Shown here: positions 36,577 through 45,359 of the stretch, piece by piece | Position numbering within the stretch: the stretch's first letter is position 1 | How the letters are laid out: each line of letters starts with the position of its first letter | Origin: Candidatus Rifleibacteriota bacterium | GTDB lineage: Bacteria; Muiribacteriota; Ozemobacteria; Ozemobacterales; Ozemobacteraceae | Direction: 5' to 3' | Length of the DNA: 64,000 bases | NCBI GenBank assembly: GCA_015232575.1 | Contig: JADFZL010000001.1 | Span: forward strand, 434,001-498,000 | Made by a program: the position numbers and the translations under genes | The notes under the pieces: generated by a model | Database searches by the model: none | Seen by the model: the letters and a program-made list of their open reading frames with translations, nothing else | What the model was told of the DNA's origin: nothing

Positions 36577-37719
36577 ATGCTGAATACACTGAAAATCATT
36601 GCTGCTGTATTAACTGTCATCATTGATACAATTTTTGTACAAGTAGCTCTTGGTATGAATTCCGTTCTCATTCCTCTCAAACTGCAGAGCCTGGCATTCA
36701 ATAATGCCCAGATTGGAATAATCCTGTCGATTGAAATTTTTGCAATTGTTTCAATAAGTCGTTCGGTAACAACGCTTATTGCAAAAGCAGGAATGAATCG
36801 GATACTACTGATTGTTCCGTTTATACGATTCGGAATTCTGTATTCTCTGCCAGATCTTACAACCTGGTACTCATGGATGGCAGCACTATATTTCTACGGA
36901 CTCGCAACCAATGTATTTCTTGTTTCCCTGCAAACATGGCTGAATACAATTCCCCTTCCAAAGTTCAAGGGTCTTGTAATAGGCGCTTACAGTGCGTCAT
37001 TATCTGGCGGCGTAGCTCTGGGTCCTATTCTTCTTACATTTATCGGTTCGGAGGGTACGGAACCATTCATTATAAACGCATATCTCTGCCTGTTTTCATT
37101 TATTCCGCTGCTGCTGGTCTATAATCTTATTCCAAAACTTGCTACCGATGATAAGCCACGAATAATGTTTGTAATCAAGCATGCTCAGGCTCCTTATGCC
37201 GCTGCATTTATCGGAGGAATAACGTGGTTCGGTCTTCCGTCTTTCCTTACGATTTTTGGCACAGCAAATAAAATGTCAGTAGAAAGTGCTTCGCTGCTTT
37301 TGACTATGTTCATGATTGGCAGCGTAACTCTCGGCTGGATAGTCAGTTCACTCTCAGACTTATTCGACCGGAGATTTGTTATCATGTTCTGCGTTTTTGC
37401 CAGCCTCATCTGTGCAGTCTTTCTTCCGATGGCAATATTTAACGTAAAGTATTCCTACTATCTTATGTTTTTCTGGGGTGGAGTCATGGGAGGAATTTAC
37501 GGAATTGCTCTTACGATGGTCGGTGAACGCTTCAGGCTCGAAGATCAGGTCTCCGCAAACGTTGCTTATGTGCTTATGGATGCAACCGGTGGTTTTATCG
37601 GTGTAAATCTGATCGGTTTTGCAATGCAGGGCATGGGCTCAGAGGGGCTGGCATACGTTATTGTTTCAGGAAGCGTCATGTATTTTCTCTTCGCTCTCAG
37701 CAAATACCGCGTCTCCTGA
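36577..37719 (+). CDS. MFS transporter
   Basis: 380 residues with about 11-12 hydrophobic segments throughout, as in major facilitator transporters. SLSDLFDRRFVIMFC (after the central loop) matches the loop motif of the second half. It is shorter than most MFS proteins. The gene starts 6 bases after the Cache pseudo-kinase gene and is the last of the SBP-decarboxylase-sensor-transporter set. A role in exporting the amine or importing the amino-acid substrate is possible but not shown by sequence; histidine/histamine exchangers known to me are of the APC type, not MFS. Confidence 0.85.
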   Translation: MLNTLKIIAAVLTVIIDTIFVQVALGMNSVLIPLKLQSLAFNNAQIGIILSIEIFAIVSISRSVTTLIAKAGMNRILLIVPFIRFGILYSLPDLTTWYSWMAALYFYGLATNVFLVSLQTWLNTIPLPKFKGLVIGAYSASLSGGVALGPILLTFIGSEGTEPFIINAYLCLFSFIPLLLVYNLIPKLATDDKPRIMFVIKHAQAPYAAAFIGGITWFGLPSFLTIFGTANKMSVESASLLLTMFMIGSVTLGWIVSSLSDLFDRRFVIMFCVFASLICAVFLPMAIFNVKYSYYLMFFWGGVMGGIYGIALTMVGERFRLEDQVSANVAYVLMDATGGFIGVNLIGFAMQGMGSEGLAYVIVSGSVMYFLFALSKYRVS

Positions 37720-37792
37720 TTGCTTGCCAGGCTAATTCGAAGCGCTGCGCCATGAACTTGCCTAAATTGGCCGTCACCAGTAACGATTCATC

Positions 37793-37855
37793 GTCATCTC
37801 GAGCGAATGCGAGAGAGCTCATAAAAGCTGGATTTCTCCCTTCGTTCGAAATGAC
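37793..37855. repeat. Dispersed palindromic element (family 1), diverged copy
   Basis: GTCATCTCGAGCGAATGCGA and, inverted, CTCCCTTCGTTCGAAATGAC bracket a short centre. The left arm is more diverged than in the copy at 28797. Confidence 0.75.
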
Positions 37856-37900
37856 AGAACTGGAATTCTGGAACTTATGTTGCTCCTATGAAGGGCAAGG

Positions 37901-38560
37901 GTGAGGGTTTTGAAAAAATTCGCAGAATTGTTTTTGATGTTTTTTTTATTAATTCCTACGCATGTTTTTTCTTCCAGTTCAACTGTCTTACAGATGCCTG
38001 ATAACAGTGGGCGCGGATTATGGCCTTATAACTCCCGACTCATTGATAACAAACTTTTTGCAGGCGGAACTCCTTTTCATCCGCAGAAGCCGGAAAACAA
38101 TAAAACTCATGTTAAAGAAATACTGAATCGTCTAAAGAGAATTGGCATAAATTCTATCATTATTCTGCATGTACCTGTTGAAGATTCTGAAGTAAAAGCT
38201 GAAGAAATGATTGCAGAATCGGCAGGATTGAAAACCTTTCGAATGCGCATGAACGCAGAAACAGTTCCGTCACCAGATGAAACTCAAATTCTGATGGAAC
38301 TCATTCAAAATCGTGCTTATGTACATTGCCAGTGGGGAGCAGATCGAACAGGCGCAATAATCGCAAAATATCTGCGCAAATACCACAAATACACCGGCAG
38401 ACAAGCCTGGGAAGCAGTTATAACAGGTGGATCACACGCCGGCAAAATCGGAGGTCTGAAAAAAGATCCCAAATACGCGAAACTTCTTCTATACTTTTGG
38501 CCCGAGGTCACTTCCGAAGCCCCGGAAATCTGCGAAATCTACAAAATTCAATGCAATTAA
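37901..38560 (+). CDS. Secreted dual-specificity/tyrosine phosphatase-like protein
   Basis: 219 residues. A GTG start is assumed, with AAGG just upstream; a TTG at 37910 is an alternative. The N-terminus is a signal peptide (VLKKFAELFLMFFLLIPTHVFS). The Cys-based phosphatase loop is HCQWGADRTG (His142, Cys143, Arg149, Thr150), matching HCxxGxxR(S/T). An upstream strand INSIIILHVPVEDSE and the acidic segment near AETVPSPDETQ fit the dual-specificity fold. Export outside the cytoplasm is unusual: it may act on phosphorylated sugars, inositol phosphates or surface proteins in the periplasm. No partner kinase is adjacent. Confidence 0.8.
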   Translation: MRVLKKFAELFLMFFLLIPTHVFSSSSTVLQMPDNSGRGLWPYNSRLIDNKLFAGGTPFHPQKPENNKTHVKEILNRLKRIGINSIIILHVPVEDSEVKAEEMIAESAGLKTFRMRMNAETVPSPDETQILMELIQNRAYVHCQWGADRTGAIIAKYLRKYHKYTGRQAWEAVITGGSHAGKIGGLKKDPKYAKLLLYFWPEVTSEAPEICEIYKIQCN

Positions 38561-38621
38561 ACCTTTAACTAATTACTGTGAATCAAAACAGCGAATTCTT
38601 TTTGAGAGGATGTTACAGTCT

Positions 38622-41201
38622 ATGGCACGAAGTTATTATTTTTACTTTATCACTATAGTTTGCGTTTTTCTCGCTTTTGCAAGTGGCTGCGGTTTTAACC
38701 ATGGAAACCCGGTTTCCTTTGCTTCTGATGAAACCCGTGCTTTCACTGGAAAAGTCAAGGTTAATGTAAAACTTGACACCAGCGGTTTTTCCCGGACCAG
38801 TGCCTCCATTCATGTTAACGGAAGCACTCTTCCGGTTGTCACATTCAAATTGATTCTGCTGAACATCGGAAATATCGGAAGCCCGACATCCACTCTTCAA
38901 AAGTCTGTTTCAGCCTCCGCCTCAGGAACTGCGGAAGCTGAGTTCGACGGATTGCCAGAAACCACAGCTCTTGGAGAAGTCCACATTTCAGGTGGAAGTA
39001 TAGCTTCCTGTACCGATTTCCATGGTTCTACCGATCTGAAATTGGGCCAGGAAAATGTTATCTGGGTTTCGCCAATTGACGGAAAAAAAGCTCCTGATAT
39101 TCTTGCACATACGATAAAGAGCATCATTGAAGATTCTCAGAGTTTTTCCCGAATAACGCAAGGTCTTGCAGAACAGATTTCCTCCATAATTTCCAGTCTG
39201 AATCCCGAAAGTAGTACTGTCTATTCAGATGTTTTCGGACAATGGGAAAAGGCACTTTATGGAATATCTCTTCAGCCGGTAACTTTAAGAATTTCTTCTA
39301 CTACATATAATCTGGGTAATATAGTTGTTACCGCTATCTACAATGATTCAACAACTGCTTCGGTGACATCCGGGTTGTCATGGAGTGGTTCTGGAGTAAA
39401 TGGGCAGACGTTTACGGCGCCCGGACCCGGCACATACACACTATCCTGCTCTTATACCCTCAATGAAGTGCTTAAAAGCGTGGATTTAACAGTTATAGTT
39501 TCAAATCCTCCGAAGGAATATTCTTTTGCAGGCAAATGGGGAAACCTTTCCACCGATGGACAATTTTCCGATCCCTATTCTCTGACATTGGATTCATCAG
39601 GCAATCTTTATGTTACTGATGCAGGGGTTAACAGGGTTCAGAAATTTGACTCGTCGGGAAATTTCATCGCCAAATGGGGATCTCAAGGTTCCGGAAACGG
39701 ACAATTTGATAGCCCGGAAGGAATAGCGGTGGATTCATCGGGAAATGTTTATGTGGTTGACAAAAACAACCAGAGGATTCAGAAGTTTGATTCGTCGGGG
39801 AATTTCATCACCAAATGGGGGAACTTCGGCTCGGGAGATGGACAGTTCTCTGACCCGAAAGGGATTACAGTAGATTCGACAGGCAATGTTTATGTGACTG
39901 ACACTGTAAATAAACGCATCCAGAAGTTTGATTCATCGGGAAGATTTCTTTCCAAGTGGGATGCCGGCAGTGCACCTTATCCGGCTTTCTCGGAAATCAC
40001 AACTGATTCCTCATCGAATATCTATTATGCTGATGCATTGAATTCGAAAATTCAAAAGTTCGACTCTTCCGGGACTTTTATTCTGGAATGGGGAAGCTGG
40101 GGCGCTGGCGATGCCCTGTTTAATGGTCCTTGCGGAATAACGGTGGATGCGTCCGGTAATATCTATGTGGTAGACAGCAACAATTCACGGATTCAAAAAT
40201 TTAACTCATCAGGGAATTTCATCGCCAAATGGGGAACTCAGGGGTCAGGAGATGGACAATTCACCAATCCTCGCGGAATAAAAATAGATTCCGCAGGAAA
40301 TTTCTACGTGGCCGATACAGGAAACCATCGGATTCAGAAGTTTTCCTCATCTGGAACTTTCCTTGTTAAATGGGGTGTAAACTACTTGTCAGGGGATGGC
40401 CAACTGAATTCCCCATGGGGTCTCGCAGTAGATTCCACCGGGAACATCCTGGTTGCTGACAGAAATAATAATCGAATTCAAAAATTCGACTCATCAGGGA
40501 ATTTCATTTCAAAGTTCGAGGCACCAGGTAATGATGAAGGACAGTTTCTTGCCCCAACCGATGTTTCAGTGGATACATCAGGATCTCTATATATTCTTGG
40601 GCCATGTGACAAGTTTCAGAAGTTTGATTCATCCGGAAATTTTCTTAAAAAATACGGAGATCTTGGATTTGGTGACGGGCTCTTTTTGTCAGCTTTCAGC
40701 TTCGCCCTGGATTTATCAGGAAATGTTTATATAGCAGATTCTGATAATAACAGGATTCATAAATTCGGCAATAACGGGACTTTCCTTCTTGCATGGGGAG
40801 CATACGGAACCAATAATGGCGAATTCGGCAGCCTGGAGGGCTTAAAAATTGATACATCTGGAAATGTTTATATTGTTGATGGAAGTAACCAGCGAATTCA
40901 AAAGTTTGACTCATCAGGGAATTTCATAACAAAATGGGGAACTCAGGGTTTCGGAAATGGTCAGTTTAACGGTCCTTCAGCAGTGGCAATTGATTCTTCA
41001 GGGGATGTCTTCGTTGCCGATTACACCGACAACCTCATCCAGAAGTTTGACTCATCAGGAAATTTCATAACAAAATGGGGTTCTCAAGGTTCCGGAGATG
41101 GGCAATTTGACGGTCCGGTCAGCATAACCGTGGACCAATCTGGAAATGTGTATGTTTCCGATAACAAAAACAATCGGATACAAAAATTCAGCATTCAATA
41201 G
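38622..41201 (+). CDS. Lipoprotein with twelve NHL repeats
   Basis: About 859 residues. ATG 38622 is preferred because AGAGG (38605-38609) abuts the earlier ATG 38610; both give a signal peptide ending in ASGC, so a lipoprotein. Residues about 30-300 hold a beta-rich region and an Ig-like domain (YNLGNIVVTAIYNDSTTASV). From nt about 39519 to the end there are twelve tandem NHL units of about 47 residues, pattern KWGxxGxGDGQF...GIxVDSSGNVYVxDxxNxRIQKFDSSG. Twelve units would make two six-bladed propellers. The nearly identical DNA of several units suggests recent internal duplication. Likely a surface binding or adhesion protein. Confidence 0.9.
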   Translation: MARSYYFYFITIVCVFLAFASGCGFNHGNPVSFASDETRAFTGKVKVNVKLDTSGFSRTSASIHVNGSTLPVVTFKLILLNIGNIGSPTSTLQKSVSASASGTAEAEFDGLPETTALGEVHISGGSIASCTDFHGSTDLKLGQENVIWVSPIDGKKAPDILAHTIKSIIEDSQSFSRITQGLAEQISSIISSLNPESSTVYSDVFGQWEKALYGISLQPVTLRISSTTYNLGNIVVTAIYNDSTTASVTSGLSWSGSGVNGQTFTAPGPGTYTLSCSYTLNEVLKSVDLTVIVSNPPKEYSFAGKWGNLSTDGQFSDPYSLTLDSSGNLYVTDAGVNRVQKFDSSGNFIAKWGSQGSGNGQFDSPEGIAVDSSGNVYVVDKNNQRIQKFDSSGNFITKWGNFGSGDGQFSDPKGITVDSTGNVYVTDTVNKRIQKFDSSGRFLSKWDAGSAPYPAFSEITTDSSSNIYYADALNSKIQKFDSSGTFILEWGSWGAGDALFNGPCGITVDASGNIYVVDSNNSRIQKFNSSGNFIAKWGTQGSGDGQFTNPRGIKIDSAGNFYVADTGNHRIQKFSSSGTFLVKWGVNYLSGDGQLNSPWGLAVDSTGNILVADRNNNRIQKFDSSGNFISKFEAPGNDEGQFLAPTDVSVDTSGSLYILGPCDKFQKFDSSGNFLKKYGDLGFGDGLFLSAFSFALDLSGNVYIADSDNNRIHKFGNNGTFLLAWGAYGTNNGEFGSLEGLKIDTSGNVYIVDGSNQRIQKFDSSGNFITKWGTQGFGNGQFNGPSAVAIDSSGDVFVADYTDNLIQKFDSSGNFITKWGSQGSGDGQFDGPVSITVDQSGNVYVSDNKNNRIQKFSIQ

Positions 41202-41254
41202 ATGATAATGAAAACTGAGTACAGAAAATCTTAATAAAGGGGTCATTAAATAAT

Positions 41255-41314
41255 GTCATTTCGACCGAAGGGAGAAATCTCGCATTAGGAGACCTCTCAC
41301 GTTCGTTCGAGAAC
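41255..41314. repeat. Dispersed palindromic element (family 1), half-decayed
   Basis: The left arm GTCATTTCGACCGAAGGGAG is intact; the right arm (CTCTCACGTTCGTTCGAGAA) is diverged. Confidence 0.7.
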
Positions 41315-41331
41315 GCAAATTTGTCCCATTA

Positions 41332-41362
41332 TTTAAGATTTTGTGCATCTTCTCAATAATTC
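41332..41362 (-). repeat. GAATTATTGAGAAGATGCAC repeat (family 3)
   Basis: On the minus strand: GAATTATTGAGAAGATGCAC followed by AAAATCTTAAA. It matches 10144-10172 and, in part, 41486-41510. Its right end matches 9951-9974 and 41224-41244. Confidence 0.65.
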
Positions 41363-41385
41363 GGGGAAACTTCCAGCTCATTGCT

Positions 41386-41450
41386 GTCATTTCGACCAAA
41401 GGGAGAAATCTCAAACCCTGCGGAGATCTCTCCCTTCGGTCGAGATGACA
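41386..41450. repeat. Full-length dispersed palindromic element (family 1)
   Basis: GTCATTTCGACCAAAGGGAG and, inverted, CTCCCTTCGGTCGAGATGAC flank a CCCTGCGG centre. Both arms are intact, so a hairpin can form. Confidence 0.85.
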
Positions 41451-41621
41451 TGGGAATAAGTAGTTCCAATTAAAAAATTACCCCTGATTATTGAGAAGAT
41501 GTGATTTTACGTACTTAATGACAACGAATGGTGTATTTCCACATACCGATGTCGGCTATTTTCATACAGTGTCAAATAATCTTGGAAAAGAAGACAGAAT
41601 TGGGATTAGATGTATTACAAA

Positions 41622-42695
41622 TTAGCGGCTGAAATATGCTGCGCAGGCTCCTTCGCTGGATACCATAGGGGCACCGATTGGGTTTGCTGGTGTGCATGTT
41701 TTTGCGTAGAAGGGGCATTCTGAAGGTTTCATGAGGCCCGAGAGTATTTTCCCGAGAGGACATTGTTCTTCAGAGGTTTTTGAACTGATGATAGTGAATT
41801 TTTTCGAAGCATTAAATGCGTCAAATTCTTTTCTGATTCGTAAACCTGAAGAAGGAATTGTTCCCAGACCACGCCATTCCTGATCAGAAACCTCCAGGAC
41901 TGTTTCCATCGCTTTCAATGCTTCGATGTTTCCGTTTTCTTTCACTGATCTTTTATATTGATTTATTACACAGTATTCTTTGTTTTCAAGCGCATTAACA
42001 GCGTTTTTTACAGCGAGAATTATGTCAGCCGGCTCAAAACCTGTTATTATTACGGGTATTTTATATTTTTCAGATATTTTTCTGTATGACTCTGTTCCGG
42101 AAATGGTACAAACATGTCCGGCAGCAAGTAATGCATCAATCTTCAATTCCGGAATCTGCATAAGGGCATCAATGGCTGGCGGAACAAGGAAATGACATGC
42201 CAGAACCGAAAAATTGGAAATTTTTTCCTCGCGGGCTTTCAACATTAGAAGCGCTGTAATCGGTGCGGTAGTTTCGAACCCGCTCAGGAAAAACACGATT
42301 TCTTTGTCTGGATTACTTTTAGCGAATTCAAGTGCTTCGAGCGGAGCATAATAATATTTTACTCTTCCCTTTAAAGACCTTGCCTTTGCCAGTGAGTATT
42401 TTGTTCCGGGAACTTTCATTATGTCTCCAAAACAACATAGCGTGACCTTATCACTTATGGCAAGCTCAACAGCTTTGTCAATCATTTCTGCAGGCGTAAC
42501 ACAAACCGGGCACCCGGGACCGTGGATGAACCTGACGCATTGCTGCAACATTTCATCAAGGCTATTGCGAATAATTGAATGAGTCTGTCCCCCGCATATT
42601 TCCATTATATTCCACGTTTTTGTGGACGTCTTTATTATTTCATCAGAAATCTTTCTGACAGAAAGCATATCGCGAAAAGGCTCAATATATTTCAT
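41622..42695 (-). CDS. hypD: Hydrogenase maturation protein HypD
   Basis: 357 residues, standard length. Diagnostic blocks: ICGGQTHSIIR, IHGPGCPVCVTP with conserved Cys, FFLSGFETTAP and the C-terminal CPLGKILSG...CPFYAKTC, which carries the 4Fe-4S ligands. HypD works with HypC as the scaffold on which the Fe(CN)2CO unit of NiFe hydrogenase is built. Its start overlaps the end of hypC by 14 bases. It is the last gene of the hyp run; no hypE follows before the repeat-rich gap. Confidence 0.97.
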   Translation of the reverse strand: MKYIEPFRDMLSVRKISDEIIKTSTKTWNIMEICGGQTHSIIRNSLDEMLQQCVRFIHGPGCPVCVTPAEMIDKAVELAISDKVTLCCFGDIMKVPGTKYSLAKARSLKGRVKYYYAPLEALEFAKSNPDKEIVFFLSGFETTAPITALLMLKAREEKISNFSVLACHFLVPPAIDALMQIPELKIDALLAAGHVCTISGTESYRKISEKYKIPVIITGFEPADIILAVKNAVNALENKEYCVINQYKRSVKENGNIEALKAMETVLEVSDQEWRGLGTIPSSGLRIRKEFDAFNASKKFTIISSKTSEEQCPLGKILSGLMKPSECPFYAKTCTPANPIGAPMVSSEGACAAYFSR

Positions 42696-42921
42696 TTTCG
42701 ATAGTTTCTTTCAGAAGTTTAATAGTCTCAAGTGCTTCGTTTTCATCAATAATTGAAATTGCCATTCCGGCATGTACCAGCACATAATCGCCACAAACAG
42801 CTTCTGGTACAAACGAAAGATTTACTTTTTTAAAAGTTCCGCCAAAATCTACCCGCGCATCTTTTGAATACAACGCGTTATCATCAATCGAAAGTATTTT
42901 TCCGGGTACCGCCAGACACAT
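42682..42921 (-). CDS. hypC: Hydrogenase assembly chaperone HypC
   Basis: 79 residues starting MCLAVPGKILSID. HypC needs Cys at position 2 to bind the iron centre, so the ATG at 42921, with AAGAGG 8 bases ahead, is the true start even though the frame is open six codons further. FGGTFKKVNLSFVPEAVCGDYVLVHAG is the family core, given here in two parts: FGGTFKKVNLSF and GDYVLVHAGMAI. It shuttles the Fe(CN)2CO group with HypD to the hydrogenase large subunit. It lies between hypF and hypD and overlaps hypD. Confidence 0.96.
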   Translation of the reverse strand: MCLAVPGKILSIDDNALYSKDARVDFGGTFKKVNLSFVPEAVCGDYVLVHAGMAISIIDENEALETIKLLKETIENEIY

Positions 42922-42950
42922 AATTAAACCTCTTTTCAAATATTCGGTGA

Positions 42951-45359
42951 TCAGCTGTTATTATACCATGCAATCTGGCCTGCGCAAATTCCGCCGTCAC
43001 CAGAAGGAATATTTTCGCTTCTGAACACCTGAATTCCACTTGATGACAGCTGAGTTTCAGCCAGTTCTGATAAAAATCTGTTTTGAAAACATCCGCCGGA
43101 CAGAATTACTTTGTTTAATCCTGAAAACATGGTAATATCTTTTAGTAGTTGTACAAGACAATTGTGAAATTTTACTGATATCTCACCAGCAGAAACTTTG
43201 CCCGAATTCAAATCAGAAATGATGTCAGAAATAAGATCCATCCAGTCTATTATTATTGAACGACTTTTCAAATCTGAATGATAATTGAATGAATAGCATC
43301 TACTCGATAAATATTGTAAAGAAGAAGATATTGAAAAGTCAACATAAGGCTCTTCAAGTTCCCTGCGGTCAATACTGGCACATTCAGCGGTCTGCCTGGC
43401 TATGCTTTCAAGCATTGCAGGGGCTTCGCCGTCATAAGTGTTTTTAAGACATATACCGGTTAATGCTGCCACGGCATCGAAAAGCCTTCCGGCACTTGTT
43501 GTCATCGGAGAATTTATTCTTTTTTTCACAATATTCAGTATCATTCTGATATCAGAAGAAGGTATCTTATTTAACAAGGGCAAACTCGAAGAACTAAAAT
43601 GAGACAGCGTATTAAAGCCACATTCTGAAAGCAAAGAAACTGCTGTTCTCCACGGATTTTTTATCGCAGCTTCAGCTCCTGGAAGCGGAAATTCACGAAA
43701 ATGTGCAAATCTTGTAATTTTTTTCCCGTCCACAACAAAAAATTCACCACCCCAGATTTTATTGTCCGGTCCGAAGCCTGTTCCATCCCAGCTTACGCCG
43801 AGAAACTGCGACTTTACACCTTTTTCAAGAGCGACTGCCAGAACATGCGCGATGTGGTGTTGTACTTTCAACTTTTTCAGATTAGATCTTTCAACAAGCG
43901 AGGATGTAAAATACATCGGATGCATATCAGAAATGACAACTTCAGGTTTGAAATTCCAGATTTTCTGCTGATCGGAAATGTTTGAAATCAGCGACTGCTC
44001 AGTGTCGCAATTGTCAAGATCTCCGATGTGCTGGCTGAACTGAATCAAATTTCCTCTCGAAAAAGCAAAAGTGTTTTTCTGATGCGCTCCATAGGCAAGA
44101 ACTTCTTCCATGCTCCTGTCAAGCTTAATAGTCTGTGGTGAATAACCCCTGGCTGACCTGAATACACACGGTTTTCCGCTTATCACTCTTACAATTGAAT
44201 CATCAAGCGATCTTGCAATCGGACGATTGTGTACCAGGAAACAGTCAGCAATCTCTGAAAGTTTCGTCAATGCCGCTGATTCATCTGTGCAAATCGGCTC
44301 ATCAGACTGGTTACCGCTTGTTGCAATTACCGGAATTCCAAGATACTTCATTAGAATATGGTGAAGAGGCGAATACGGGAGCATTACTCCAAGTGTGGAT
44401 ATTCCAGGCGCAACCAGATTCATGAAAGAAGCCTGCTGACAGGAGCTTTTCTTTTCAAGTAAAACAATTGGTGCTCTGGGAGATTTAATTAATGACTTTT
44501 CGATATCAGATATTTCGCAGAAGTCATTTATTTCAGAAAGGTCGTTTATCATTATAGCAAATGGTTTTCTGATGCGATTTTTTCTTTGTCTGAGTTTTTC
44601 AACCGCTTTTTCATCAACGGCCGAACATATCAGCTGAAATCCGCCTATTCCCTTGATTGCTACAATACATCCATTTTTTATCAATTCAGCAAGTTTAATT
44701 AAAGCTTCTTCTGATTCAGAAATTGTGTTTCCAGATTTATCAAGCAGCTTTACTGAAGGACCGCATCTGGGACATGCGTTTGGTTGGGCGTGAAATCTTC
44801 TGTCTAACGGATTATTGTACTCAGCTTCGCAATCACTGCACATTTTGAAATGGGACATTGTTGTGTTTCTGCGATCATACGGAAGAGCAGTAATGATCGA
44901 AAATCGCGGGCCGCAATTTGTACAATTCGTGAAAGGGTATAAATATCTTCTGTTTAATGGATCAGATATTTCTTTCAGACAATCGCTGCACGTGGCAAGA
45001 TCAGGCGAGATCATTGCAGTCAGTTCGCCTGAGCTGCTTTCTATGATCTGAAAATCGGTATAGTTCAGGGTAAATTCCCGGGAAATTTTCTCAAGGTTAT
45101 CAATTCTTGCCGGAAAAGGAATTTCTGATAAAATTGAATTTTCAAATTGTACAATGTCTTTTTCAAGGCCGTAAGCGAGAATTTCAACTCCGCCGCCATC
45201 ATTTCTTACCCAGCCAGCAATCTTATTTGCCGCGGCTATGCGAAAAACAGCCGGTCTGAAACCAACACCCTGAACAATTCCAGCTATGCGAAATTCAACG
45301 GTTACCTTGTTTATCTTTTGGTTCTGCTCAGAGATTTGCATTTTCCTTAAGGAATTCAT
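42951..45359 (-). CDS. hypF: Carbamoyltransferase HypF
   Basis: 802 residues, slightly longer than usual (about 750). Order: acylphosphatase domain (about 20-110, IVQGVGFRPAVFRIA), two Cys4 zinc-finger-like motifs (CSDCLKE...CTNCGPRF and CSDCEAEY...CPRCGPS, about 120-200), a YrdC-like domain (about 215-400, PLYD-type ADP-carbamoyl chemistry), and the Kae1-like C-terminal domain (VQHHIAHVLAVALE, GVSWDGTGFG, ILSGGCFQNRFL). It makes the carbamoyl group from carbamoyl phosphate and ATP and passes it to HypE for cyanide ligand synthesis. ATG 45359 overlaps hypB by 32 bases; ATG 45341 is an alternative start. Confidence 0.97.
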   Translation of the reverse strand: MNSLRKMQISEQNQKINKVTVEFRIAGIVQGVGFRPAVFRIAAANKIAGWVRNDGGGVEILAYGLEKDIVQFENSILSEIPFPARIDNLEKISREFTLNYTDFQIIESSSGELTAMISPDLATCSDCLKEISDPLNRRYLYPFTNCTNCGPRFSIITALPYDRRNTTMSHFKMCSDCEAEYNNPLDRRFHAQPNACPRCGPSVKLLDKSGNTISESEEALIKLAELIKNGCIVAIKGIGGFQLICSAVDEKAVEKLRQRKNRIRKPFAIMINDLSEINDFCEISDIEKSLIKSPRAPIVLLEKKSSCQQASFMNLVAPGISTLGVMLPYSPLHHILMKYLGIPVIATSGNQSDEPICTDESAALTKLSEIADCFLVHNRPIARSLDDSIVRVISGKPCVFRSARGYSPQTIKLDRSMEEVLAYGAHQKNTFAFSRGNLIQFSQHIGDLDNCDTEQSLISNISDQQKIWNFKPEVVISDMHPMYFTSSLVERSNLKKLKVQHHIAHVLAVALEKGVKSQFLGVSWDGTGFGPDNKIWGGEFFVVDGKKITRFAHFREFPLPGAEAAIKNPWRTAVSLLSECGFNTLSHFSSSSLPLLNKIPSSDIRMILNIVKKRINSPMTTSAGRLFDAVAALTGICLKNTYDGEAPAMLESIARQTAECASIDRRELEEPYVDFSISSSLQYLSSRCYSFNYHSDLKSRSIIIDWMDLISDIISDLNSGKVSAGEISVKFHNCLVQLLKDITMFSGLNKVILSGGCFQNRFLSELAETQLSSSGIQVFRSENIPSGDGGICAGQIAWYNNS

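Larger units (their letters stand above)
41202..41621. other. Gene-free stretch packed with dispersed repeats
   Basis: 420 bases with no gene. It holds AAATCTTAATAAAGGGGTCA (41224-41244), two family 1 palindromic elements (41255-41314, 41386-41450), and two copies of the ATTATTGAGAAGAT repeat (41332-41362 inverted, 41486-41510). Confidence 0.8.
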
